A stretch of 21,473 nt of DNA from Larix sibirica (lineage: Eukaryota; Streptophyta; Pinopsida; Pinales; Pinaceae): contig NWUY0300051090.1 of the NCBI GenBank assembly GCA_004151065.3, positions 1 through 21,473 of the forward strand, given 5' to 3'. The notes beneath the pieces are model-generated. The model had not been told where the DNA came from, did not search any database, and saw only the letters and a program-made list of their open reading frames with translations. This document shows, in pieces, positions 9,879 to 19,039 of the stretch. Within the stretch, counting starts at the first letter, position 1; each line of letters begins with the position of its first letter. A program made the translations under genes and the position numbers.

Positions 9879-10742
9879 TAAAATGTCAAAAAGAGATTTT
9901 TGATGATTTGCAAAATGTTAGCTTTTAGGGTTAAACCAAGAATGTTTTTCACTTTGTAAGGAGAGTGTTATGTCTCTTGACCTCTTGGTGATGTTTCATG
10001 GACATATGAATTGCTCAATTTGCGTGGATACTTTACTTTGGTTAGATTGCTGGCATGGTGCCTTTATCTAGCAGGTTGTTACCTTGGCCAAGATGATGCC
10101 AAACCCATTGGTTGCACACAAGGGGGGAGTCGATTGCTCAATTAGAGGGGGGAGTTGGTTGCTCGATTAGAGGAGATACCTACCTAGGAGGAGGAGCTCT
10201 AGGCACTTAGAGGAGGGGCACTTAGCCCTAGGAGCTTGGGACCATGTGATATACACCTTGGAGGTTGGACACTTGACTTGAGGATGCTTGGGTTGAGGAT
10301 CATATTTCATGGAGGTTGGTGATGGACTTCGAAACATGTTGAGGAGGCGCATTGGAGCTTAGTAGCCACACTGGCACACATTAGAGTAGTAATGAGCACA
10401 TAAGAGCACATGTGGCACACAATTAGAGGAGTGCCTTGCACGAGGACACTTGGATAAATCATGGAAGAGGGAGGCTTGGATTAATAACTTCTTGGAGAGT
10501 GCATATACTCTTGAGAAGGGGCGCGGAGCCCAAGGAGGATCATGCTTAAAGAGTATTTCACTCGGGGTTGGATAAACTCTAGTTTGAAAATCTCGACGTC
10601 CTGTGGCCCCTCGATTTTGTCCTTGCCTCGAGCTGTTACAAATTTAAATAAAAAAGCTACCATGTGTATCTGTGTCATAGTGCCTGGCAACAAGCCCAGC
10701 CAAGCTAAGAGGGGAGGAGTCGGGCTTACGATTCTTGTTATC
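9879..10742 (+). other. Purine-rich, gene-free stretch with a 25-bp tandem pair
   Basis: From about 10040 the plus strand becomes rich in G and A (many AGGAGG and TTAGAGG strings). Two adjacent 25-bp units at 10122-10146 and 10147-10171 share GGGGGGAGT, GATTGCTC or GGTTGCTC, and ATTAGA. The segment ends with a more balanced part (10560-10740). Short ORFs on both strands show no known motif. It could be part of an unrecognised retroelement, but I see no LTR ends, primer-binding site or protease/reverse transcriptase motifs. Confidence 0.45.
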
Positions 10743-10990
10743 GTCAAAAGATCAATCATTGGTAGATCCTGTTCTATTATATTGCTATAAATGACTGTCG
10801 TCTGGTTCTATGGAGCGATTACACTAGTATTTATTTTTGTTTTTCTATTGTTTGTAGGCTAAGCACTGATTCATCCATGGAGCCTTTCATTATAACGGCT
10901 CACAAACAACGGAGTGAAATGCACGCTCTGTACAAATTATTGATACCTCATTATTTTAATACAATGCACATCAATCAAACTACCCGTCAG
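10743..10990 (+). pseudogene. Partial duplicate of lipoxygenase intron 7 and exon 8
   Basis: About 248 bp align with 14785-15033 of the LOX gene: the last codons of exon 7 (...TCATTG), all of intron 7 and the first 132 nt of exon 8. By eye about 25 differences separate the two, roughly 90 percent identity, and because the intron is included the copy arose at the DNA level. The exon part stays open ([28 protein letters not shown]). The match ends at base 10990, immediately before the N at 10991. The final 63 bp (10928-10990) are identical to 14971-15033, although the rest is clearly diverged. This is either a fragment of a second LOX copy or the product of an assembly join. Confidence 0.88.
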
Positions 10991-10991
10991 N
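10991..10991. other. Single ambiguous base (N) at a sequence junction
   Basis: The only N in the window. To its left the LOX duplicate stops; to its right a tandem AT-rich repeat begins. It marks a consensus ambiguity or a contig join. Confidence 0.9.
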
Positions 10992-11287
10992 CATATAAAA
11001 TCAGGAAATAATAAAACTTTAATTAAAATCCAAACACATGTGACCTCCTAGAAACAACTTTTTTTACGTGTAAGATATCCATATATTTATATAGTGACCT
11101 CCTAGAAAGAACTTTTTTTTACGTATAAGATATTCATATATTTATATAAAACGAAGGCTTAGTACATGTATCTTCTTTCATGTGATTCTCAAGCTTATTT
11201 TTATGAGACTAAGACTTGTTACATACATATTTTTCATGCATTCAAAACTAAAAAGATAATACGTGATATTCAACCCTATCTACTCAT
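10992..11287 (+). repeat. AT-rich tandem repeat, copy A
   Basis: About 296 bp from CATATAAAATCAGGAAATAA to CTACTCAT. Its partner is 11308-11528. Copy A also carries an internal duplication of about 54 bp, at 11040-11093 and 11094-11148, each starting GTGACCTCCTAGAAA. No coding content. The left edge coincides with the N at 10991, so the start may be artificial. Confidence 0.85.
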
Positions 11288-11307
11288 TAGTAACAAAGTA
11301 ACAAACA

Positions 11308-11528
11308 CATATAAAATCAGGAAATAATAAAACTTTAATTAAAATCCAAACACATGTGACCTCCTAGAAAGATATCCATATATTTATATAAAGCTAAGGC
11401 TTCGTACATACATCTTCTTTCATGTGATTCTCAATCTTATTTTTATGAGACTAAGACGTGTTACATACATATTTTTCATGCGTTCAAAACTAAAATGATA
11501 ATACGTGGTATTCAACCTTATCTACTCA
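11308..11528 (+). repeat. AT-rich tandem repeat, copy B
   Basis: Close copy of 10992-11287, separated from it by 20 bp. It starts with the same CATATAAAATCAGG and ends TTATCTACTCAT. It lacks the internal 54-bp duplication of copy A. Similarity is high, so the duplication is fairly recent or kept similar. Confidence 0.85.
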
Positions 11529-11577
11529 TGCTTCTCTGCCTTATTTAAATTTGGGTAATTATTGAATTTTTCAAATT

Positions 11578-11727
11578 ATGTCAGTGCAGGTTGAAATTAA
11601 CCATCGACATGCCGCAGTTAGGGTTCTCACAAGCGCGCTTTTAGCGGGATTTGGTGTAATGATGAAAGGTTTCCAACAAGTTGTGGTGCAGCGAGAGTAC
11701 ACCCGTGACCCACCCAAGGCTTTCTAA
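11578..11727 (+). CDS. Small ORF of 49 codons, unknown; possible terminal exon
   Basis: ATG at 11578 to TAA at 11725-11727. The product includes VEINHRHAAVRVLTSALL, a hydrophobic stretch (LTSALLAGFGVMM) and a charged end (QREYTRDPPKAF). Local base composition is much less AT-rich than on either side, as in real exons. A good acceptor (TCAGTGCAG) precedes GTTGAA at 11590, so it could equally be the 3'-terminal exon of a lost gene, of 45 codons. No family recognised. It lies about 400 bp upstream of the LOX start on the same strand. Confidence 0.35.
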   Translation: MSVQVEINHRHAAVRVLTSALLAGFGVMMKGFQQVVVQREYTRDPPKAF

Positions 11728-13639
11728 AAATTGGTAAAATTTTATTACAAAAAAGTATATAAGATAAGACATTTAACATCAATTTTCTGTCTAAATTTTG
11801 AATTTATAGACTGAAAAGTACATATTCATTTAAACCTTTCGGGAAAAGTACAGAAGGAGCTGGGCACATCCAAACTCCATGTGCGTGAAGCCAGGGTTGC
11901 GAGCTCAGGAGAGAATCTTCTTAATGCATGTGCGCAGGCACAAAAACGTGGTAATCCCTGAAAAGCGGTAGGTTAATTCTGCCCCCACAGGTTGAACACG
12001 ATCTACAAATAGGGCAGCAATGCCCACCGGAAGAACCTACAACATTCACATATTCTCTCGGCCTCTACATCTACGGCTGAAACTCGGCAAAGAAGTGGCT
12101 TGTGATAAGTTGAGGGAAGAGAATGCATGCAATGAGTCTATTGAACGTTTCGAATCCTAGCTGGTTAAGGAGCTACAGATTAAACCAAGCTGACTTCTGC
12201 CATTTCAATGCTGGCCATAGTAGCCTTTCATGGAGGAGCCATGCACAATTCTCAGAGAATTTCAAGCACACACTTTTGAAACAGAGGAAAGGCCATTTTA
12301 GAAGTTTTGCTTTCAACATAAAAGATGTGTTTACCAATGACATCTGTACTGAAAAGGACGTTGAGCAAACCATTCATGGAGAAGCGGTAGTGCAGAAACA
12401 AAAGGTCTCTCTTTTCAACGTTACGGATTTCTGTGCAACAACTCTAGCAGATGAGGCCTCTGAATTGATCGGAAACAGAGTGTATATCCAGCTTGTCAGC
12501 GACCATCAGGTTGATCCAGGTAAATCAATTAAATATATTTACTCGCAGTTTCTATGGTGTTTTTAATATATATAATAATAGGGCCCTGTTTTCTAATGCT
12601 ATCTTCGTATAAATCAAATCAATCATGCCAGACACAGCAATGGACAAAAAGTCCTCGGAAGCATCTTATTTAAAGTGGAACCGCCGAGGCAAGCCCATTT
12701 CTGGCGAGATACACTACGAAATAACTTTCAAGTGGAACTCTAGTCTGGGAGTGCCGGGAGCATTCCTGATAAAGAATATGCATTCTCGAGAGTTCTTTCT
12801 GAAATCTTTAACTCTAGATATCCCTGGGCAAGAGAAGCTCCGTTTTAATTGCAACTCCTGGATATCCCCCTATTCTACCAGCAAATGTGATCGCATTTTC
12901 TTCTCTAACAAGGTATGGTATATTTTACAGTTGATCTACTCCAGCTATTTCATTTATACCTTGAGATCATCAATCTAATTACGCCGTTGAAAAAGGAAGA
13001 TTAATGCTGAATGCGTCATATGATCAGAGCTATCTACCTGAGGCAACGCCAACAGGCCTGAAGGAATTGAGAGAGCAAGATATGGTGGAACTGCGAGGAG
13101 ATGGAAAGGGAGAGAGGAAAGTCTGGGACAGGATATACGATTATGATGTTTACAACGATCTTGGGGACCCCGACCGCAATCCAGAACTGGTGAGGGAAGT
13201 GTTAGGTGGATCTAAGAACTTCCCATATCCAAGAAGGTGCAGGACGGGCCGTCCACCAACCAAAACAGGTATAACATTTAGCCCTCCTTTTTCCCATATC
13301 AATTGCATTAATAAACAGATTGTTTTAAAGCTCCTCATTAATGTCGCAAATATTCCATTTTAAAATCACTTTATCGATCCCAATCTGAAAAATTCCATTC
13401 CCTGCAAGCTCTATTCTTGAGTAGTAGCCCACCGTTTCGTGTCGCAAATATTGTGATTTTAGAGCTTCTAAGAATTCTCAGCAGGGGGGTTGAGAAAAAT
13501 GTTTATACCCTGCTCTTTCTTCAACGTCGTCAACATCGTCGCTGGATAATAGAATAACAATATAGCCAATTAAATAGCCATATTCATTACAGTACAAAAA
13601 TTGTATGCAGATCCCAAATTTGAAAGCCGAGTCGATTTT

Positions 13640-13642
13640 TAA
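13640..13642 (+). other. In-frame TAA in LOX exon 4
   Basis: With the exon 4 acceptor at 13609-13610, the frame reads TDPKFESRVDF, then TAA, then NVIYIPRDE. No other AG acceptor before the conserved IYIPRDE restores an open frame in the right phase. The stop lies in a T5A4 run, where a sequencing error is possible. Confidence 0.85.
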
Positions 13643-15090
13643 AATGTGATCTACATTCCCCGGGACGAAACGATTCCAGATACGGATTTTGTAGCCCAAA
13701 CGTTGATGGGTTTGGCCAATCTGATTACGCCTACGATCTCTGGTCTATTGGAAACTTTCAAACAAATCGAACATCTCTACTCTCCCGGATTTCGAAGTCC
13801 AAATGATTCCGATAAGAGCCCTCTTCAGCACAAGAGTCCTCAAGTCTTGAAAGGTGGGCTTTTAAAGTGTAATATATGTATCTCTCAATTTACTAGCAGT
13901 CCAACGTGGGTATTTTAGAAAAAATAAATGGTTGACACGAATTTTTTTCCTATAGCTAATGAGCACGCGTCGAAGAACGACAAAGAATTTGCACGGCAGG
14001 TGCTCGTTGGCGTGAATCCGATGATGCTTAAATGCTTACAAGTAAGTCAATCAATCGTTTATAACTCTTTATGCAGTCGAATAAATTATTGAAACAAACA
14101 TTATAGAATCGATTTGGTTGAGTTCACAAAAAGTCCCTTATAGGACACAATCCCTTCATTCTATGTTAGTTCCACACTGAGATAATTCAAACCGCCGCTT
14201 AGATCGGGGACTTCAAAGGATTAATGCTGCCCCGCTCTGCTCGGCAACTTTCATGGTCTTTTGATAACGCTTCAATAATAGTGTTTTTCGTGTAACAGAC
14301 GTTTCTGCCATACAGTAGCTTGGAACCAAATGTCTATGGCCCGCAGCAGAGCTCAATCACCGACCAAAACATAGAAAAGTTTATCGAGGGCCTTTCTGTG
14401 GCGCAGGTTTCTGGGGCATTTTCTTGACCTTATACTCTGTTTTTCAGTTTTGGTGATTAGTCTATATGTATTTACAGTCCATCAAAATGATGCAGGCCGT
14501 TGCCTCAAAGAGGCTCTTTATTCTGGACTACTATGATGTGTATATGCTTTATGCCGAACGAATCAATCAGCAATCAGACGAGATTAAAACATATGCCAGT
14601 CGCACACTTTTCTTTCTCTACAACGACGGAGTGCTGAAGCCCGTGGCCATTGAATTGTGTTTGCCTCCAATTGCTGATCAAAAAGCTGTTAGAAACGTCT
14701 ACACTCCTGCTGAGGATGGAACAGAACAAGAAGCGTTATGGCGAATGGCAAAAGAACATGTCATTGTTAACGATTCTTGTTACCATCAAATGATCAGTCA
14801 TTGGTAGATCCTGTTCTATTATAATGCTATAAACGGCCGACGTCTGATTCTATGGAGCGATTACACTGAGTATTTCTTTTTGTTTTTCTATTGTTTGCAG
14901 GCTGAGAACTCATGCATCCATGGAGCCTTTCATTATAGCTACTCACAGACAACTGAGTAGAATGCACCCACTGTACAAATTATTGATACCTCATTATTTT
15001 AATACAATGCACATCAATCAAACTACCCGTCAGAACTTAATAAGTGCGAGAGGAATTACTGAAAGAATCTATACACCGAGCAAATATTAT

Positions 15091-15093
15091 TGA
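15091..15093 (+). other. In-frame TGA in LOX exon 8
   Basis: The frame reads [30 protein letters not shown]. Conserved family sequence lies on both sides in the same frame, so this is a true nonsense codon within the exon and not the end of a shorter exon. Confidence 0.9.
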
Positions 15094-15360
15094 CATCTAC
15101 GGTATAAAGAATGGAGATTCAATGATCAAGGACTACCGGCCGATCTTCTTAAAAGGTTAGTTTTCAAGGACTAAAATGCTGCTATTTACATATGAATGCT
15201 ATGTTGTGTATGTTGTGAAGGGGAGTGGTTGTGCCAGACCCAACAACACCCCACAGGCTGAGCCTTGTGATTGAAGATTACCCATATGCCACCACTTAGG
15301 ATTACCGAAAGCACAGACACTTTACAGCTTCTATCGGGTGCCATATTTATTCATTACTTA

Positions 15361-16040
15361 TCAATCCTACTGAACAGAAGGCTGGCTTTCACCAGTAACA
15401 TCATCACGTGGAGGGAAGCTTTGGCAGAACCAATCCTCATCCATTGTTGAAGTCGAAAATTAAACGTGATTGGGCACTAGGCATGAGCAATTGCAAGGTA
15501 ATTGGAATCCAACATCGTTAACAAGCAGGTACGATCATTACTTGATGGCAACTGCTTCCTGCCCGCTCTCCCACTCACCAATCATGCCTTCGTTGCTTTT
15601 TTATTATTATTTATGATAATTATTGGGTTAATATGCAACATAAGATATTTTCAATTCGTGAAGGAACATTTTGCCTATATAAAATATTTTGAGACCCCAA
15701 TATCAAAATGGAAACATGGTTCTCAGATTCGTATTGTTAATTGAAATAATAACAATAATAAAATTAATAATAATAATAAATTAATAAAATTTATAACTTA
15801 TAATTTAAATCACAATTTTTTTAATAGTTTTTGAATATATTAAATTTTATATTAAATGTTAGATTGGTTAACGATTCTTAGCAAATAAAACTTTTAGCAA
15901 TTGCAAACCACCAGTCAATATAGGTGCAATGTCTAGGACATTGCCACCTCGTGGCTCTTGTTTAAATATTCATATTTTTGTATTTGATATTTTTTTTATG
16001 GTTTTGAACATAAATCTCGTTTATAAATTTTTATCATTAT
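15361..16040. other. AT-rich stretch downstream of the LOX relic
   Basis: No gene is recognised. The first 100 bp may still hold unrecognisable LOX exon 9 remnants. An AAT-type microsatellite lies at about 15744-15790. The open frame at 15502-15744 has no family features and ends in low-complexity sequence. Confidence 0.5.
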
Positions 16041-16240
16041 GAATAGGCAATGCCTGAGTGGGCCTAACACTTAAGAACATGTAGTGTTTCCTCCTATGAG
16101 ATTATAGGTTCAAATCTGGAAACTTTAGAAGTTACATCACTGCATAGAGGGGGTCCCTTGTCCCACAAACAAAAGGGTTTCAAGACCAAATTAATGTTTG
16201 ACTTGTTTATGACCTTGAAAATATATTATTATTATTATTA
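16041..16240 (+). mobile_element. Candidate tRNA-derived SINE
   Basis: TGCCTGAGTGGGC at 16051-16063 resembles a tRNA A box. GGTTCAAATCT at 16107-16117 closely matches the B box consensus GGTTCGANTCC. The spacing of about 45 bp is normal for an internal RNA polymerase III promoter. About 110 bp of non-tRNA sequence follow, then an ATT trinucleotide tail at about 16226-16243, the kind of 3' end plant SINEs can have. A clear target-site duplication was not found; ATTATGAATA before and ATATTGAATA after are only a weak match. The sequence does not fold as an intact tRNA gene by eye. Confidence 0.5.
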
Positions 16241-16527
16241 TTATATTGAATATTCAACACAAGATACCATTAGTATGACTTCTCAACAACGTGAATATTG
16301 AACAAAGAAATAATCCTTTGAATTTGGAATTATAGTAATATTTGTTCTTTATTGCTATGGAGGTAATTTATTTGGAATATTATTGTTGTTTAGAAGGTTC
16401 AATCAACAAAATCTTGAAGATTGAGTAGCCATTTTTTTCATATCTCGTGTTTGTTGTAGTTTTCATAAGAATTGAAAATTCAAATTTATTGTAAAATAAT
16501 TAATATCTTTTTGTTAATTAACAACAA

Positions 16528-16739
16528 ATCTTGATAAATGGGTTTGTGCCAACCTTTTTTCTCACACACAAAAAAATTAATAACTTATTATTCATATCTT
16601 GATAAATGGGTTTGTGTCAACTTTTTTTCTCACACACACAACAAAATAATAACTTATTATTCATATCTTGATAAATGGGTTTGTGCCAACTTTTTTTCTC
16701 ACACAAAAAAGAATAATAACTTATTTTTATATTATTCAT
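16528..16739 (+). repeat. Tandem repeat, three units of about 69 bp
   Basis: Units at 16528-16595, 16596-16664 and 16665-16739 each start ATCTTGATAAATGGGTTTGTG, contain TTTTTTCTCACACA and end TTATTATTCAT or a variant of it. The third unit carries an extra T/A-rich insertion. Units are over 85 percent alike by eye. The 67-codon open frame across them is a product of the repeat and not a gene. Confidence 0.92.
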
Positions 16740-17033
16740 AATAAGAATCAAAGTTAGATAATTAAAGTTCACCAAACTATTCAAACGCAATCCATATCCC
16801 AACTGATACCTACTACAAAAAAAAGTTTGAATTGGGTCACCAAATTCACCTTTTTTACAACTTTAACACTCAAAATAGTTCTATCCTAGATTAACTTATA
16901 TCATAATCAATCCTTAAAAAAAGACCTCCTACTAAATAATCATAACCAAACATTTTACTTCCTTATCCTGCAAATAAGTTGTTCATACTAGGGTGCAATA
17001 TATTGATGGGCTTCTCACTCACAAATCTACCTT

Positions 17034-17162
17034 ATGTTGGAGGAGTTATGGATGGAATTTTCACTGAGCGCCGATAATATAAACTACCTGGAACAGTTCA
17101 TGCGGCTTATGGGACTTGTATTTATTCCAGCGGTGGTACGTGCTACTCTATTGGTGGTTTGA
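17034..17162 (+). CDS. Small ORF of 42 codons, unknown
   Basis: ATG at 17034 to TGA at 17160-17162. It begins MLEELWMEFSLSADNINYLE and ends in a hydrophobic stretch (LVFIPAVVRATLLVV). The segment about 17030-17220 is distinctly less AT-rich than its surroundings, which suggests a relic of coding or transposon sequence. Two other frames are also partly open here, so the reading frame is uncertain. No family recognised. Confidence 0.22.
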   Translation: MLEELWMEFSLSADNINYLEQFMRLMGLVFIPAVVRATLLVV

Positions 17163-17742
17163 ACTGCTACCCTAGCTGCTGGCTTTGCTTATGCCCCTTT
17201 GTGAAGCTTGGTTTTATAGCTTAGCTAGTTTATTGTTTTGTTTTGATGATATTATAAATTCTATATTTGTTTCTTTATATTGTATTTTGATGTATGTGGA
17301 AGATTCTAATATTTTATATATTATATTAAGAATAGTAGGAAACCATTACTTTTGTAAATGTTATATAAAAGGTTTAGATGATTATTTGCAAATATTTAAC
17401 ATCAATATAATTTGAAATTTCAATTTTTATTGATTTATCTTTAAAGTATATACAAAAATTTATATATTTAATTTTCAGAATTTATAATACAATTTTAATT
17501 CTTAATTAAAATAAAAAATATATTTAATAAATAAATAACTATATAACATTTAAAAATATCTTCTACAAATATTTAACAAAATCTTAATAATACCCCTCCC
17601 TCTCTATATATATAACTTAGAAAGGATGTTGATGTGATGCTTATATCATGCTTATTATAAATCATTATTTAGAAGTAAGTAAGTTGTCTTATTTTAGATT
17701 CTTCCATAAACATATCATAAGATAAATCATTATATAATAATG
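17163..17742. other. AT-rich stretch without a recognised gene
   Basis: Very AT-rich. An open frame at 17185-17415 reads almost only hydrophobic and aromatic residues, as expected from A/T codons. An AT/CT microsatellite lies near 17597-17613. Nothing else is supported. Confidence 0.5.
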
Positions 17743-17756
17743 CATATTATTCAACT
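17743..17756. repeat. Left target-site duplication of LINE 2
   Basis: CATATTATTCAACT here matches CATATTATTAAACT at 20212-20225 in 13 of 14 bases. It directly abuts an 11-T run (17756-17766), the poly(A) tail of the minus-strand LINE. Confidence 0.7.
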
Positions 17757-17776
17757 TTTTTTTTTTAATAAGCTTT

Positions 17777-17872
17777 ATACTATATTTCATTAGTTAGATA
17801 AAAAGAGTACATCAAACATTACAAATACTATATTTTATCAATTAGATAAAAGAAGTACATCAAAACTTACAA
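17777..17872 (-). repeat. 48-bp tandem duplication in the LINE 2 3' UTR
   Basis: Units 17777-17824 and 17825-17872 both begin ATACTATATTT, contain TTAGATAAAA and GTACATCAAA, and end TTACAA. It lies next to the poly(A) tail. Short repeats near the 3' end occur in many LINEs; any role in template recognition is inference. Confidence 0.8.
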
Positions 17873-18176
17873 AATCAATTGGGGTCTTATAGACCGACTA
17901 TGATAGATCCCAATTGAAACTGATACAAAATGCCCTAAAAACATATTACAATTATAGCATAGAGCGACCTTTAGTCTTCATCTTCGCACAAGAACTAACA
18001 AACCGACTCTTAAAACAACAGACCAATAATAAATCTAAATACAAAGTCGAATTACATATATAAGCAGAAAACATAACCAAAGAGAGCTAGTCTCTGAAAC
18101 CATGAGACAACATATGGAACCCCACCTCAGCATCCTGGGAGAGACATGCATCACCACAGTGTGCCATAGGCTACAT

Positions 18177-19032
18177 TTATGGCATGTGAATACCCATCCT
18201 TTTGGCAATAGCATCGATCTTTCGGTGCATCATCCGGGCCTCACAATGGAGCTCCTTCCAATTTTCCATTGGAATATCCGCTCCTACCTCCTTCACCCGA
18301 AGCTCACACAACACTTGACCGAGCATATTTTTCATTACCCAGTATAATGCCACAATCCTCTCATACAAACCCAACCTTCCAGCCGAGTTGCCCGAGTCGA
18401 GGACCCAGTCCTCAATGAGTCTTAGTCTCCTACTTCAGCTTCTCAGAATCCAAATCCGCCCATATATGGGCCTCCATCTCCTCAATTTCTCTTTGAACCT
18501 CTGTGGGGATGCGTAGTTGGAAGAAACGAGCCTCCTGAGAAGCACAAACTTGTGCTCTCATTACCCTACTTCCACTCACATGATTTTTCCCTTTTGAGGC
18601 CCTTTGGTTCCTTGAAATCCCACCCTCCATGTTTAAACTCGGGTCTTGCATGCTCAGAATAATGCACACCAACCTCTCAAGCTCCTTAATACCCTCTTTG
18701 TCGTCCCTCACTAAAGCAATATCCTAGTGATGACGAATGCGACCACCCTTCATGGCATTATATAGAAGTTTACCAATAATAGCAATGATGAGGACATACC
18801 TTCGGATGGTACTCGATTTGCTCTGGGCCATCTCCACTGTATCAGGACCACAAGTAGAAAGAAATCCCTTCACAGGCTGCGAGTAAATACAGACGCGAAT
18901 TTGTAGATCACAAACCCGGTGAAAAGACTGGCTTTCCCTGCCTTTACTGCCTCTGCACATACCATTTAAATAATGATCCACCTTCCAGTTCAAGCATTGA
19001 TCGCTAAGTACGTGGCCATTTGCATGCATCAT
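18177..19032 (-). pseudogene. LINE 2 extra ORF after RNase H, unknown product
   Basis: ATG (19032-19030) lies 7 nt after the TGA that closes the RNase H frame (19042-19040). The frame MMHANGHVLSD... runs to 18430, broken only by a TAG at 18726-18724. A single frameshift near 18427 then leads into a further open stretch ending GLYERIVALYW ... KRMGIHMP at 18177. Together the conceptual product is about 285 residues, mostly charged and likely helical (IEEMEAHIWADLDSEKL; LHCEARMMHRKIDAIAKR), with scattered cysteines and no domain I recognise. The open length within a decayed element suggests former coding capacity. It could be a third LINE ORF, a C-terminal extension, or captured host sequence. 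Confidence 0.55.
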
Positions 19033-19039
19033 AAAAAAC

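Larger units (their letters stand above)
12123..15360 (+). pseudogene. LOX: Plastid-type (13-)lipoxygenase gene, inactivated and 3'-truncated
   Basis: Lipoxygenases are non-heme iron enzymes that oxygenate polyunsaturated fatty acids; plastid 13-LOX feeds jasmonate synthesis. Exons: 12123-12519, 12638-12912, 13028-13268, 13611-13853, 13956-14041, 14299-14406, 14496-14803, 14901-15155, then 15221 to about 15360. All eight junctions are GT-AG and the phases agree, so there is no frameshift through exon 8. A Ser- and basic-rich leader before the PLAT domain suggests a plastid transit peptide. Landmarks are [63 protein letters not shown] and YHQMISHW, with two iron-ligand histidines. Defects: TAA at 13640-13642 (exon 4), TGA at 15091-15093 (exon 8), TAG at 15297-15299 (exon 9). 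Past VIEDYPYATT the similarity fades, and the last iron ligands (HxxxN motif and C-terminal Ile) are not found. Exons 4-5 are also shorter than usual. ATG 12123 is the first in frame; 12132 is an alternative. Confidence 0.93.

Noticed and set aside
10040-10740. The purine-rich stretch as an LTR of a retrotransposon.
   Set aside because: No matching second copy, TG...CA ends, primer-binding site or polyprotein motif is seen in the window.
13611-13645. An alternative acceptor that would avoid the TAA in LOX exon 4.
   Set aside because: The other AG sites (13625-13626 and 13630-13631) either keep the TAA in frame or shift out of the conserved IYIPRDE frame.
16226-16243. The ATT repeat as an independent microsatellite of interest.
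   Set aside because: It is short and is better explained as the tail of the SINE candidate.
16538-16741. A 67-codon ORF with repeated MGLC/DKWVC blocks that could be taken for a repeat protein.
   Set aside because: It only reflects the 69-bp tandem DNA repeat; unit lengths of 68 and 69 plus indels would not keep a protein repeat in phase across copies.
17089-17223. A cysteine-rich frame (six or more Cys in about 35 codons, including GTCIYSSGGTC) resembling a small secreted peptide.
   Set aside because: It has no start codon or signal sequence in frame, the Cys spacing fits no family I know, and two other frames are also open over the same bases.
18102-18347. Plus-strand 81-codon ORF within LINE 2.
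   Set aside because: It is the complement of the minus-strand extra ORF and shows no motif of its own.
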